Below are positions 36,239 through 45,615 of a DNA stretch of 64,000 nt, one piece after another. The position numbers and the translations under genes were made by a program. Under the pieces are notes generated by a model. That model made no database searches, was not told the origin of the DNA, and saw only the letters and a program-made list of their open reading frames with translations. Positions within the stretch are counted from its first letter, which is position 1, and every line of letters begins with the position of its first letter. This DNA is from Hyphomicrobiales bacterium (GTDB lineage: Bacteria > Pseudomonadota > Alphaproteobacteria > Rhizobiales > Rhizobiaceae): NCBI GenBank assembly GCA_900466875.1, contig UBNQ01000036.1, positions 1 through 64,000 on the forward strand, written 5' to 3'.

Positions 36239-37686
36239 GAATGCGTCCTGCCATATTGTTCGCCCTTGGTCTGACGACAGGCTTGAGCATGGCGTTTGCT
36301 CCCGTGACGCATGCCCAGTCTCTGGCCCAGACTTCGGCCCCAAGCTCAGATCCGGCCACGCCTCAGGCGCCGGCACGTGCGCCAAATGCAATGCCACCTC
36401 AAGATTATCACACGGGCCTCATTCCCTCGCCGCATATCTATCTTCCGCAGGGGCAGGATCTTGCCGGCATGGTGTTCCTGATCTCGGACGCAAAAGGCTG
36501 GGGGGCGGCCGAGGAAGCGCAGGCGAAGGATCTCGTCGAAAGTGGTGCTGCCGTCGTCGGCATCGATTTTCCTTCCTATATGCAGTCGCTTGCCGCGGAC
36601 GAAGGCGATTGCATTTACATGGTTTCCGATATCGAAGACCTCTCCCAGCAGGTGCAGCGCCGCGTGGCGAACCGCGATTACCGGCATCCGATCGTGGCCG
36701 GTGCGAACGAGGGCGGCACGCTGGCGCTTGCCATGATTGCGCAGAGCCCGTTTGCGACGGTCGGCGGCGCGATCGCCGTCGATCCGGGCGAAGTCGTGCC
36801 GCTGAAGAAACAGCTCTGCACGCCGGCGAACAAACGTCCGACCGATACGGGCATCGTCTACGGGCTGACCGACGGAGCGCTGCCGGCGCCGGTGACGATT
36901 GCCTTCACGCCCGACGCCGATCCGGCCGGGAAGGCGCATGCGCTGACCCTGAAACAGGCCCATAGCGATATCGTGGTCAAGGAAACCTCGGAGGACGCCG
37001 AGGATTATCTCGGCACGTGGCTGCAGAACCAGCTGTCGGCTGGAAAATCCGAAGGTGATCTCGATCTGCCGATCTCCGTTCTGGAAGCCAAGCCCGCCAT
37101 GGATACGATGGCGATCATCTATTCCGGCGATGGCGGCTGGCGCGATCTGGACAGCGAACTGGGCGGATATCTCCAGTCCCAGGGCATGCCGGTGATCGGC
37201 GTCGACTCGCTGCGCTATTTCTGGGCCAAGCGAACGCCGCAAGAAACGGCCGACGATCTGAAGCGCATCATCGATACCTATACCAACCAATGGGGCGTCT
37301 CGAATGTTGTGCTGATCGGTTATTCGTTTGGCGCGGATGTCATCCCTGCCGCCTACAACCTTCTCCCCAAGGCGCAGAAAAAGCGGGTGAAGCAGCTTTC
37401 CCTGCTGGCGCTTTCGAAGGAGGTTGATTTCGAAATCTCCGTGACCGGATGGCTCGGCATGGCGGGAGCGGGCGACGGCGGCACGACGGTTGACGACATC
37501 GCCAAGATCAAGAGCAGTCTGGTCCAATGTATCTATGGTACCGAGGAGGACGATGATCCTTGCCCCTCGATGAAGGCATCCGGTGTGGAATCGGTTGCGA
37601 TCGAAGGCGGGCACCATTTCGACGAGGACTACGAGGCGCTCGGGAAACGTATCCTCGACAGCCTGCAGAAGCGGCTTCCGAAATAA
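36235..37686 (+). CDS. acvB: AcvB/VirJ-family periplasmic serine hydrolase (lysyl-PG hydrolase type)
   Basis: A 483-aa secreted protein with a signal peptide (residues 1-28, ending VTHAQS) and a Pro/Ala-rich linker to about 60. A first alpha/beta domain is followed by the VirJ domain from about residue 270. The nucleophile elbow GYSFGAD places the catalytic serine at 364. The final histidine is likely in GGHHFDEDYEALG. In Agrobacterium AcvB removes lysine from lysyl-phosphatidylglycerol and is required for virulence; in R. tropici the pair is named lpiA-atvA and protects against acid. The 4-bp overlap with lpiA fits maker and remover of one lipid being produced together. Confidence 0.88.
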   Translation: MRMRPAILFALGLTTGLSMAFAPVTHAQSLAQTSAPSSDPATPQAPARAPNAMPPQDYHTGLIPSPHIYLPQGQDLAGMVFLISDAKGWGAAEEAQAKDLVESGAAVVGIDFPSYMQSLAADEGDCIYMVSDIEDLSQQVQRRVANRDYRHPIVAGANEGGTLALAMIAQSPFATVGGAIAVDPGEVVPLKKQLCTPANKRPTDTGIVYGLTDGALPAPVTIAFTPDADPAGKAHALTLKQAHSDIVVKETSEDAEDYLGTWLQNQLSAGKSEGDLDLPISVLEAKPAMDTMAIIYSGDGGWRDLDSELGGYLQSQGMPVIGVDSLRYFWAKRTPQETADDLKRIIDTYTNQWGVSNVVLIGYSFGADVIPAAYNLLPKAQKKRVKQLSLLALSKEVDFEISVTGWLGMAGAGDGGTTVDDIAKIKSSLVQCIYGTEEDDDPCPSMKASGVESVAIEGGHHFDEDYEALGKRILDSLQKRLPK

Positions 37687-37999
37687 GCAGCCATCAGGGT
37701 GGATTGAAGGCCTGCTGGGCAGGCCTGTGGTTGCGTCCTTGTGGATCACGCAGATCTGACGGTTTCGTGAGCTGACCACTTGAGTTTCGACGGAGGCGGG
37801 TTTAAATCTTGGCCGACCAGGACCGGGCCCCTCTGGCAGTTCTTTTGCGAACTGTGATGTCGGACTGGATTGTCCAATATCGGTGCCCGGTGTCGTGATG
37901 GTTTTTGGTCGGATGGAATGCGTGTCTCTTGGCTTGCCCGGAACATGTACCAAAGGTCGTCAGGACATGAGGCACCCCCGTCTAAAATAGGGTTGTCAT
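37687..37999. other. Intergenic stretch before the TerC-family gene
   Basis: About 310 bases without a convincing gene. A perfect 8-bp hairpin with 3-base loop (37708-37726, AGGCCTGC-TGG-GCAGGCCT) lies just after acvB but has no U-tract. TerC-family genes are sometimes preceded by a manganese (yybP-ykoY) riboswitch. I looked for its conserved GGGGAGTA-like core and did not find it. Confidence 0.45.
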
Positions 38000-38653
38000 A
38001 TGATGGAATTCTTCACGCCGGAGGCCTTGTCCGCCCTCGCGCAAGTTATCATGATCGATCTGGTCCTGGCTGGCGACAACGCGATCGTCATCGGTCTGGC
38101 TGCTGCCGGCCTGCCGAAGGATCAGCGTGCAAAGGCCATTCTCGTCGGTATCATTGCCGCGACCGTTCTGCGTATCGGTTTTGCTCTTGCTACTACGCAG
38201 CTTCTCCAGATCGTCGGCCTGCTGCTCGCCGGTGGCGTGCTGCTGCTCTGGGTCTGCTGGAAAATGTGGCGCGAACTTCGTACGCCTCATCACCACGAAG
38301 ACGAAGCCAACGAGGCTCTTGCCGACAGCGACCTGAATGCCGATGGCACGGTTGCCGGTGGTGCACCGCGCAAGACCTTTGCCCAGGCCGCATGGCAGAT
38401 CGTCATCGCTGACGTTTCGATGTCGCTCGACAACGTGCTGGCTGTCGCCGGTGCCGCGCATGAGCACCCGGAAGTTCTGATCTTCGGTCTGGTTCTGTCG
38501 ATCGCGCTGATGGGTATCGCGGCAAGCTTCATCGCCCGCCTGCTCAACAAGCATCGCTGGATCGCCTATGTCGGTCTTGCCGTCATTCTCTACGTGTCGC
38601 TCGAAATGATCTGGCGCGGTACGAACGAGATCATGCCTTACATCTCGGGCTGA
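38000..38653 (+). CDS. TerC-family integral membrane protein (YjbE type)
   Basis: A 217-aa inner-membrane protein with about seven helices. The two family motifs are present: MIDLVLAGDNAIVIGLA near residue 18 and IADVSMSLDNVLAVAGAA near residue 135, whose aspartates and asparagines are thought to hold a metal. A charged, His-rich cytoplasmic loop (RTPHHHEDEANEALADSDLN) divides the halves. TerC proteins are linked to metal homeostasis, especially manganese export and metalation of secreted proteins, and some to tellurite resistance. The role here is unproven. It converges on the MetF-like gene, with a shared terminator between. Confidence 0.83.
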   Translation: MMEFFTPEALSALAQVIMIDLVLAGDNAIVIGLAAAGLPKDQRAKAILVGIIAATVLRIGFALATTQLLQIVGLLLAGGVLLLWVCWKMWRELRTPHHHEDEANEALADSDLNADGTVAGGAPRKTFAQAAWQIVIADVSMSLDNVLAVAGAAHEHPEVLIFGLVLSIALMGIAASFIARLLNKHRWIAYVGLAVILYVSLEMIWRGTNEIMPYISG

Positions 38654-38674
38654 TCGTTCTCTCTTTCACGACAA

Positions 38675-38706
38675 AAAACGGCGCGGTCCCCGGATCGCGC
38701 CGTTTT
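38675..38706. terminator. Bidirectional terminator between terC-family gene and metF-like gene
   Basis: A 13-bp stem (AAAACGGCGCGGT with ATCGCGCCGTTTT, one G-U pair) and a 6-base loop, with A-tracts on the left and T-tracts on the right. It can end transcripts from both convergent genes. Confidence 0.88.
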
Positions 38707-38729
38707 CCATTTTTGGGCTCATGATGCAG

Positions 38730-39653
38730 CTATCGGACTGCGACCTTGCTCTTGAGCACCCGCTCGTTCACCCAGTCGGCGCTTGCCCTTATGCCGCCGA
38801 GCGGAAAGACGTGGATCTGTTCGATCAGGCTTTGCGGATGGCTGGCCTTGTAACTGGCGATCTCGGTCAGGAATTCGTCCGGTTCGTAGGGAACAAGCAG
38901 CTTGCTCAGATCCATCGCGCGCCTTTGCAACACGCTCAGTGACGGGCCGACGCCGCAGGAAATGGCGAACTTGATCAGCGTCTGCAGCTTGGTCGGACCG
39001 GCAACGCCCAGATGGATCGGCAGCGTCACGCCGGCTTCGGCGATACGCTCGGACCAGCGGATGATCGATTTGGCATCGAAGGCGAACTGGGTAACGATCG
39101 CCATTTCGGCATCGCTGTTTTCCGAATAGGCCTGCTTGAACTTCAGGGCCTTGTCGACGAAGCTTGTTGAGCCATCCTTGTCGATGTCCTTGTTGCCCTC
39201 GGGGTGGCCGGCGACATGCAATCGCTTGAAGCCGTAACGATCAAACAGGCCGCTTTCCAGAAGCTGCAGCGAGCTTTCGAGCTCTCCTCTGGGCGTGGTG
39301 AGACCGCCCGCCAGCAGCAGTGCCTGGCTGACGCCGGCCTCGTTGCTGTAGCGATTGACCCAGTCCTCCAGCATTGCCTTGTCGCGGATGAGGCGTGCCG
39401 GAACATGCGGCATCACCGCATAACCGTCATCGGTCAGGCGCTTTGCGGTGGCGACCATGTCGTCGATCGTCGTGCCGTCGATATGGGCGATGTAGATGCG
39501 CATGCCGGCCGGCAGGAATTCGCGGAAGTCTTCGATCTTCGCCGCGGTGCGTGGCATGACCTCGATCGAATACCCGTCGAGAAGGGCGCCGAAACTCAGT
39601 CGCTCCGACTTCTCGTCCGCATGCCTGTTCTTGAATAGGTTCAGAATTGCCAT
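38730..39653 (-). CDS. Methylenetetrahydrofolate reductase-family protein (MetF-like)
   Basis: A 307-aa TIM-barrel protein of the methylenetetrahydrofolate reductase family, which uses FAD to reduce 5,10-methylene- to 5-methyl-tetrahydrofolate for methionine synthesis. Segments such as GYSIEVMPRTAAKIEDF (N-terminal glutamate), GVSQALLLAGGLTTPRGELE, RLHVAGHPEGNKDIDKDG and EMAIVTQFAFDAKSIIRW follow the family order. The sequence departs from standard MetF in the first strand and C-terminus, so it may be a one-carbon paralogue rather than the main MetF. It stands alone, convergent with the TerC-family gene. Confidence 0.72.
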   Translation of the reverse strand: MAILNLFKNRHADEKSERLSFGALLDGYSIEVMPRTAAKIEDFREFLPAGMRIYIAHIDGTTIDDMVATAKRLTDDGYAVMPHVPARLIRDKAMLEDWVNRYSNEAGVSQALLLAGGLTTPRGELESSLQLLESGLFDRYGFKRLHVAGHPEGNKDIDKDGSTSFVDKALKFKQAYSENSDAEMAIVTQFAFDAKSIIRWSERIAEAGVTLPIHLGVAGPTKLQTLIKFAISCGVGPSLSVLQRRAMDLSKLLVPYEPDEFLTEIASYKASHPQSLIEQIHVFPLGGIRASADWVNERVLKSKVAVR

Positions 39654-39865
39654 ATCGACTGCCTTCTACATCACAAGACTGTCTGCCTGCCACTGTTACG
39701 ACGTGTGCAAGACGGCATTTCTGGCACAGCTTTGTGTAGAGCAGTTTCCTCGCTGCGTCACTTTCGGTTTGATTTCCCCCGCAACGATCGGGATGTCGTC
39801 GTTGACAAGTGGGTTCTCACATTAGACAACAGCGCATCCGACGGCTGCCACGGGGGGACTTGCAA

Positions 39866-42800
39866 ATGTCTAGGCGCGCGATCTTCGGCTTTTCAGCTTT
39901 GTTTTTCTCGTCTTTCCTTCTGGTCTCGCCGCTTGCGGCGGCTGAACGGCGGATCGAAACGACGGTGGATGGCGACTATCTCGGCTTCGATCTTCGCACC
40001 GTGAAGAACGTCAGCCAGGATCAGTGCGAGACTGCCTGCATCGGCGACAACCAGTGCCGCGCCTTCACTTACAATGTCAAAGCCAAGTGGTGCTTCCTGA
40101 AGTCCGACCACGGCCAGCTCAACACCTTTGCAGGTGCCGTTGCGGGCAAGATCGTCGAGGTGGCTGCCCAGCCGGATATCGGTGCACCGCCGCGGCTGAC
40201 ATTTCTTTCCGACGAATTGCTGCAACAGGCGCGCGAGCAGAAGGATGGGCTGGCGCTCGGCGACAACCAGCAGGGATACGGTATCGAGACTCTGAAAACC
40301 GTGGCGCAGGCCGAATTGCTCGGCGGCCGGGTCGATACGGCAATCTACAATTACAAGGGTGCCCTGTCGCTTGCCCCGGATGACGGCGAGTTGTGGATCG
40401 CGTTGGCGCGTGCCGCCAGCATTGCCAAGAATAACGGGTCAGCCGATAGCGAAGGCACGCTTGCCGCAATCAACGGTTATCTCCTGTCACGCAGCACCCA
40501 GGCCCGCGCCGATGCGCTTGCCGTTCTGGGGGCCGCCCTCGCCAAGCAGCAGAATTATCGTCAGGCGCTCACCGCCTACAAACAGAGCCTTGCGCTCGCC
40601 AGCGCCCGCACGGTGCAGGCCGCTTATAACGATCTGCGTGAACGTCAGGGTTTTCGCGTCAGCGGCAACACCGTGGATGCAGACAGCGCCAATCCGCGCG
40701 CCTGCGTGCAGTTTTCCGAGCCTCTGGTGAAAGCCGGGGTCGACTATGCGCCCTTCGTCACGCTTGACGGGCAGGCGCCCAAGGCGATGGAAGCCAAAGA
40801 CAACCAGATCTGCGTTGAGGGCCTGACCCACGGCCAGCGCTACAAGCTTTCGCTGCGCCGCGGCCTGCCGTCGTCGGTCGACGAGCCGCTGACAGCGCAG
40901 GTGGATCTCGACCTCTACGTCAAGGACCGCTCACCGATGGTGCGGTTTACCGGTGACAGCTTCGTGCTGCCGTCGACTGCGCGCCGCGGTATCCCGATCG
41001 TGTCGGTCAATACCGAGCGTGCGAACCTGAAACTCTACCGGATCGGCGACCGCAACATCGCGCCGCTACTCACCAACTCGCAGTTTCTCACCCAGATGAG
41101 CGGCTACAGCGCCGACCGGATCCAGCAGGAGAACGGTGAACTCGTCTGGCAGGGCACGATCGATCTCGGTCAGGACCTCAACAAGGACGTGACGACCAGC
41201 TTCCCGGTCGACGAGGCGCTGCCGCAGCGCAAGCCCGGCGTCTATGTGCTGACGGCGTCCGCTGCCAATGCCGTCAATCAGGAATGGGACAACAAGGCGA
41301 CGCAGTGGTTCGTCGTGTCCGATATCGGGCTGACAACCTATGCCGGGACAGACGGGCTGCATGTGTTTGCCCGCGCGCTCGGTTCTGCCAAGCCAATCGA
41401 AGGCGTCGACCTTCAGCTTCTGGCCAAGAACAACGAAATCCTCGGCATGGCCAAGACGGATGCGGATGGCCGTGCCACCTTCACCGCTGGTCTCATCCGT
41501 GGCACGGCGGCCATGGTGCCGGCAGTGCTGACGGCACAGAACGACGGCAAGGACTACGTCTTCCTCGACATGACCCGTGCCGGCTTCGATCTTTCCGACC
41601 GCGGCGTCACCGGTCGTCCCGCTCCCGGCGCGATCGATCTTCTGTCCTGGACCGAGCGCGGCATCTACCGGCCCGGCGAGGTGGTTCACGCCAGTGCACT
41701 TGCCCGCAATGTCGATGCCACCGCCATCGAAAACCTGCCGCTCACCTTCGTTTTCCTGCGCCCTGACGGCGTGGAAGACCGGCGGATGGTGAAAAACGGC
41801 GATATCGGCGGCTATACGCTCGATCTTCCGCTACAGGATACGTCGATGCGCGGCACCTGGACGATGCAGGTGTTTACCGATCCCAAAGGTTCGGCGATCG
41901 GCGAGAAGACTTTCCTGGTCGACGATTTCGTGCCGGACCGCATCGAATTCGACATGACGAGCGAGGCTAAGGAGATCGTTGTCGGTGAACCGGCCAAGGT
42001 TTCCATCGACGGCCGTTTTCTCTATGGCGCGCCGGCTACCGGTCTTGGCCTCGAAGGCGAGATCGCGCTGAAGCCGACCCGCGAAAATGCGGTCTTCCCC
42101 GGCTACCAGTTCGGCCTTGCCGACGAGGAGGAAACCGAAACCGTGCGTATCCCGCTCGATGCATTGGGCGAGACGGACGAGGAGGGCAAGGCCACGTTCG
42201 ACGCGGATGTCGCGGAACTGCCGTCCACTACAAAATTGATCAATGCCGATATCGTCGTGCGCATGCACGAGACCGGTGGCCGCGCGATAGAGCGCAACCT
42301 GTCGCTGCCGGTGAAAGCGGATGGGCCGAGGATCGGCATCAAGCCGGAGTTTTCCGGTGACCTGCCCGAAGGCGCGGTCGGCAATTTCAACGTCATCCTG
42401 GTCAACGAAGCCGGTGCGAAACAGGCTGCCAAGGGCCTGCCGTGGAAACTCGTAAAGGTCGAGCAGGATTACCAATGGTATCGCGACGGCAATTCCTGGC
42501 GCTACGAGCCGATCACCCGCACCCGTCAGGTTTCCAACGGCACCGTCGACGTGACGACGGATGGCGGACGTGTGTCCGTGCCGGTCGAATGGGGTCGCTA
42601 CCGGCTTGAAGTCGAGACGGCCGATATCGGTGGCCCTGCCTCCAGTCTCGAATTCGATGCCGGCTGGTTCGTTACCGCGACCTCGACGGAAACCCCGGAT
42701 GCGCTGGAAATCGCGCTCGACAAGCAAAGCTACAAGGTCGGCGACACGGCCAAGCTGAAGATCGCTTCGCGTTATGCCGGCGAGTTGATGGTGATGGCAG

Positions 42801-45319
42801 GTTCCGAAGAGCTGATCTCTGTCGAGACCGCGAGCATTTCGGAAAATGGCGGCGAGGTCGAAATTCCGGTGACTGCGGATTGGGGGGCAGGTTCCTATGT
42901 GACCGCAACCCTCTATCGCCCCGGCGAAGCGCGTGAAAACCGCATGCCGATGCGGGCGATCGGGATCACATGGCTGAAGGTCGATCCCGAGGCCCGTGAT
43001 CTTTCGATTTCCATCGATGCGCCGGAAAAGACGCTGCCGCGTCAGCCGCTCGAACTCTCGCTGCAGGTGGCAGGAGCGGGTGCCAATGAAGACGCTTATG
43101 TCACGGTTGCAGCCGTCGATGTCGGCATCTTGAATCTCACCCGGTACGAACCTCCGGCGCCCGACGACTGGTATTTCGGCCAGCGTCGGTTGGGCCTTGA
43201 GATTCGCGATATCTATGGCCGGCTGATCGATGGTTCGCTGGGTGCGACCGGGCGTCTGCGGACCGGCGGTGATGGCGGCAGCATGGCGCTGCAGGCCAGC
43301 CCGCCGAAGGAAAAGCTGGTTGCGTTCTTCTCCGGCCCGGTGAAGCTGGACGGTGAAGGCAAGGCAAAGGTCTCCTTCGATATTCCGCAGTTCAACGGAA
43401 CGGCGCGGGTCATGGCTGTCGCCTGGTCGAAATCCGGTGTCGGTCATGGCGTCACGGATGTCATCATCCGCGATCCGATCGTCATCACCTCCAGCCTGCC
43501 GCGCTTTCTGGCACCGGGCGATGACAGCAATTTGCGGCTCGATATCGCCAATACCGACGGGCCTGCCGGAACCTATGATCTCACCGTCGAGACCAGCGAT
43601 GCGGTGGCTGTCGGCCAGAGCGCGATCAAGCCAGTGGAACTCACCGCAGGAGGCAAGGCCAGCGTCACGCTGCCGCTGGTCGGTATCGAGCCGGGTGACG
43701 GCACGGTGTCGATCAAGCTTGCCAATAGCTCCGGTCTCTCCGTCGATCAGGTTCTCCATATTCCGGTCCGCCCGGCAGCGATGCCGGTGACGGAACGGCG
43801 GCTGGTCGATCTGAAGCCGGGTGCGAGTGTTACGGTCGACGGCAATCTGCTGGCTGACAGCGTGCTTCAGGGCGCTTCGGTCAGCGTCAATGTCAGCCGT
43901 TCCAACGCGTTTGATATCCCGGCGCTGCTGATGAGCCTCGACCGTTACCCTTACGGCTGCGCCGAGCAGACGACGAGCCGGGCTCTGCCGCTTCTCTACT
44001 TGAGCGAGATGGCGGTGCAGAACGGGCTTGTCGACGATGCCGAGGTGAAGAAGAGGGTGCAGGATGCGATCCATCGCGTGCTGTCCTTCCAGGCTTCGGC
44101 CGGCAGCTTCGGCCTTTGGGGGCCGGATGGCGCGGGCAACGATCTGTGGCTCGATGCCTATGTGAGCGATTTCCTCTCGCGTGCCCGCGAACAGGGGTAT
44201 GACGTGCCGGAGCAGCCGCTGGTGCAGGCGCTGGAGAATCTGCAGAACACACTCGCCTATACGACCAATGTGCGCGACCAGGGCAACCAGATCGCCTACG
44301 CGCTTTATGTTCTCGCCCGTAACCGCAAGGCCGCGATCAGCGATCTCAGGTATTACGCCGATACCATGCTCGGTGATTTCCCGACGCCGCTTGCGAAGGC
44401 GCATATCGCGGCGGCTCTTTCGCTCTACGGCGATGGCCAGCGGTCGCGCAGCATCTTCAACGACGCGCTGCAAATGTCGGAAAATGCGCAGGTCCATAAG
44501 GTGAGCCTCGCCCGTTCCGATTACGGTTCCTCGTTGCGAGACGGCGCCGCAGTGCTGGCGCTTGCCGCCGAAAGCCGTCCGGTGCCGCCGATCGTGCCGG
44601 CGCTGGCCGATGTGGTTGCCAAGGAGTGGACGCAGAAAAAATACACCAGCACCCAGGAACAGACCTGGATGCTGCTTGCCGCTCGCGCACTGCAGAACGG
44701 CGATGACAGCCTTCGCCTCGACGTCAATGGTGCAGCCCATACCGGCACGCTGATGTCGCAGATGGTGGGGGACGTGTTGCTTGATCATCCGCTGACGATC
44801 CGCAACGACAGCGGCGATGCACTCTCTGCCGCGATCACCACGGTCGCCGCACCGGCTACGCCGCTGCCGGCCGGAGGCGACGGGTTCGAGATCTCGCGGG
44901 CTTACTACACAATGGCGGGCGAAGAGGCGAATGTCAGCGAGGCGAAGCAGAACGAGCGGTATGTCGTTGTGCTGACCGTCACCGAGACCAATGACTGGCC
45001 GTCCCGCATTGTCGTTACCGATCTGCTGCCGGCAGGTTTCGAGATCGACAATCCGTCGATCGTCAACAGCGCCAATCTTTCCAATTTCGACTGGATCGAG
45101 GACGTGCAGGCGGCGCATACGGAATTCCGCAACGACCGTTTCGTCGCGGCCTTCAATCGTAGCCAAGGCGATAACCGGCAGATCACGCTGGCTTACGTCG
45201 TGCGCGCCGTAACACCCGGCGTCTACGATCATCCCGCAGCCCAGGTGGACGATATGTACCGCCCGCAGTTTTCGGCGCGGACGGCCGTGGGGAAGATGGA
45301 GGTTTTGGCGGCGCAGTGA
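39866..45319 (+). CDS. Bacterial alpha-2-macroglobulin with N-terminal PAN and TPR-like regions
   Basis: A 1817-aa periplasmic protein of the YfhM/ECAM class, which traps foreign proteases. A signal peptide (cut near LAAA-ER) is followed by a PAN/Apple-like domain (about 30-95) with spaced cysteines (QDQCETACIGDNQCRAF, KWCFLK). Helical TPR-like repeats follow (about 120-250), then an Ig-like domain, macroglobulin domains and the thioester domain. The thioester motif is intact: YPYGCAEQ with Cys1365 and Gln1368. There is no lipobox cysteine, so unlike E. coli ECAM it is probably not a lipoprotein. It is followed by pbpC, the usual partner that repairs peptidoglycan. The ATG chosen has a G-rich ribosome site; a start 19 codons upstream does not. 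Confidence 0.88.
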   Translation: MSRRAIFGFSALFFSSFLLVSPLAAAERRIETTVDGDYLGFDLRTVKNVSQDQCETACIGDNQCRAFTYNVKAKWCFLKSDHGQLNTFAGAVAGKIVEVAAQPDIGAPPRLTFLSDELLQQAREQKDGLALGDNQQGYGIETLKTVAQAELLGGRVDTAIYNYKGALSLAPDDGELWIALARAASIAKNNGSADSEGTLAAINGYLLSRSTQARADALAVLGAALAKQQNYRQALTAYKQSLALASARTVQAAYNDLRERQGFRVSGNTVDADSANPRACVQFSEPLVKAGVDYAPFVTLDGQAPKAMEAKDNQICVEGLTHGQRYKLSLRRGLPSSVDEPLTAQVDLDLYVKDRSPMVRFTGDSFVLPSTARRGIPIVSVNTERANLKLYRIGDRNIAPLLTNSQFLTQMSGYSADRIQQENGELVWQGTIDLGQDLNKDVTTSFPVDEALPQRKPGVYVLTASAANAVNQEWDNKATQWFVVSDIGLTTYAGTDGLHVFARALGSAKPIEGVDLQLLAKNNEILGMAKTDADGRATFTAGLIRGTAAMVPAVLTAQNDGKDYVFLDMTRAGFDLSDRGVTGRPAPGAIDLLSWTERGIYRPGEVVHASALARNVDATAIENLPLTFVFLRPDGVEDRRMVKNGDIGGYTLDLPLQDTSMRGTWTMQVFTDPKGSAIGEKTFLVDDFVPDRIEFDMTSEAKEIVVGEPAKVSIDGRFLYGAPATGLGLEGEIALKPTRENAVFPGYQFGLADEEETETVRIPLDALGETDEEGKATFDADVAELPSTTKLINADIVVRMHETGGRAIERNLSLPVKADGPRIGIKPEFSGDLPEGAVGNFNVILVNEAGAKQAAKGLPWKLVKVEQDYQWYRDGNSWRYEPITRTRQVSNGTVDVTTDGGRVSVPVEWGRYRLEVETADIGGPASSLEFDAGWFVTATSTETPDALEIALDKQSYKVGDTAKLKIASRYAGELMVMAGSEELISVETASISENGGEVEIPVTADWGAGSYVTATLYRPGEARENRMPMRAIGITWLKVDPEARDLSISIDAPEKTLPRQPLELSLQVAGAGANEDAYVTVAAVDVGILNLTRYEPPAPDDWYFGQRRLGLEIRDIYGRLIDGSLGATGRLRTGGDGGSMALQASPPKEKLVAFFSGPVKLDGEGKAKVSFDIPQFNGTARVMAVAWSKSGVGHGVTDVIIRDPIVITSSLPRFLAPGDDSNLRLDIANTDGPAGTYDLTVETSDAVAVGQSAIKPVELTAGGKASVTLPLVGIEPGDGTVSIKLANSSGLSVDQVLHIPVRPAAMPVTERRLVDLKPGASVTVDGNLLADSVLQGASVSVNVSRSNAFDIPALLMSLDRYPYGCAEQTTSRALPLLYLSEMAVQNGLVDDAEVKKRVQDAIHRVLSFQASAGSFGLWGPDGAGNDLWLDAYVSDFLSRAREQGYDVPEQPLVQALENLQNTLAYTTNVRDQGNQIAYALYVLARNRKAAISDLRYYADTMLGDFPTPLAKAHIAAALSLYGDGQRSRSIFNDALQMSENAQVHKVSLARSDYGSSLRDGAAVLALAAESRPVPPIVPALADVVAKEWTQKKYTSTQEQTWMLLAARALQNGDDSLRLDVNGAAHTGTLMSQMVGDVLLDHPLTIRNDSGDALSAAITTVAAPATPLPAGGDGFEISRAYYTMAGEEANVSEAKQNERYVVVLTVTETNDWPSRIVVTDLLPAGFEIDNPSIVNSANLSNFDWIEDVQAAHTEFRNDRFVAAFNRSQGDNRQITLAYVVRAVTPGVYDHPAAQVDDMYRPQFSARTAVGKMEVLAAQ

Positions 45320-45424
45320 GGTGATTGGTAGAGGGAGCTAGCCTCAGCCAAACAAGCAATCGGCCAGCACTCTCTTGATTCTAGGTGGGTCTGCCCTCGC
45401 CCCTTTGCATTTTTGGTGGGCTTG

Positions 45425-45561
45425 CCCCTCACCCTAACCCTCTCCCCGCAGGCGGGGAGAGGGGACGTGGCTCGCGCAACGTTGGAGGGGCACGGGATAG
45501 GCTACGGCACGGGTCCTTCGCTCCGTTTACGGGGAGAAGGTGGCGGCAGCCGGATGAGGGG
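45425..45561. repeat. ~137-bp intergenic palindromic element, copy left of pbpC
   Basis: The element begins CCCCTCA and ends with the inverted TGAGGGG. Inside is an 11-bp perfect stem (CCCTCTCCCCG-CAGG-CGGGGAGAGGG) and a second weaker CCG-TTTACGG-GG arm. A copy of nearly equal length with the same outer ends lies just right of pbpC (47811-47944). It encodes no protein. Such elements are common in rhizobial intergenic DNA and may be non-autonomous mobile repeats. Confidence 0.75.
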
Positions 45562-45615
45562 CGGACGTTCCAAAAAGATCGACGCTGATAGAAAACGGAC
45601 AACAGAAGAACCCGC

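Noticed and set aside
37687..37999. Possible manganese (yybP-ykoY) riboswitch before the TerC-family gene
   Set aside because: The conserved loop sequences of that riboswitch were not found. The only structure seen is a short hairpin close to the acvB end.
41831..45232. A very long open frame (over 1100 codons) on the minus strand opposite the alpha-2-macroglobulin gene
   Set aside because: Its translation is rich in Arg, His, Asp and Gln with no recognisable domain. It mirrors the codon pattern of the real gene in GC-rich DNA. The plus-strand protein has clear motifs including the thioester.
45425..45561. Repeat clusters as a CRISPR array
   Set aside because: The repeats are inverted and palindromic, occur as single elements, and lack evenly spaced direct repeats or cas genes.
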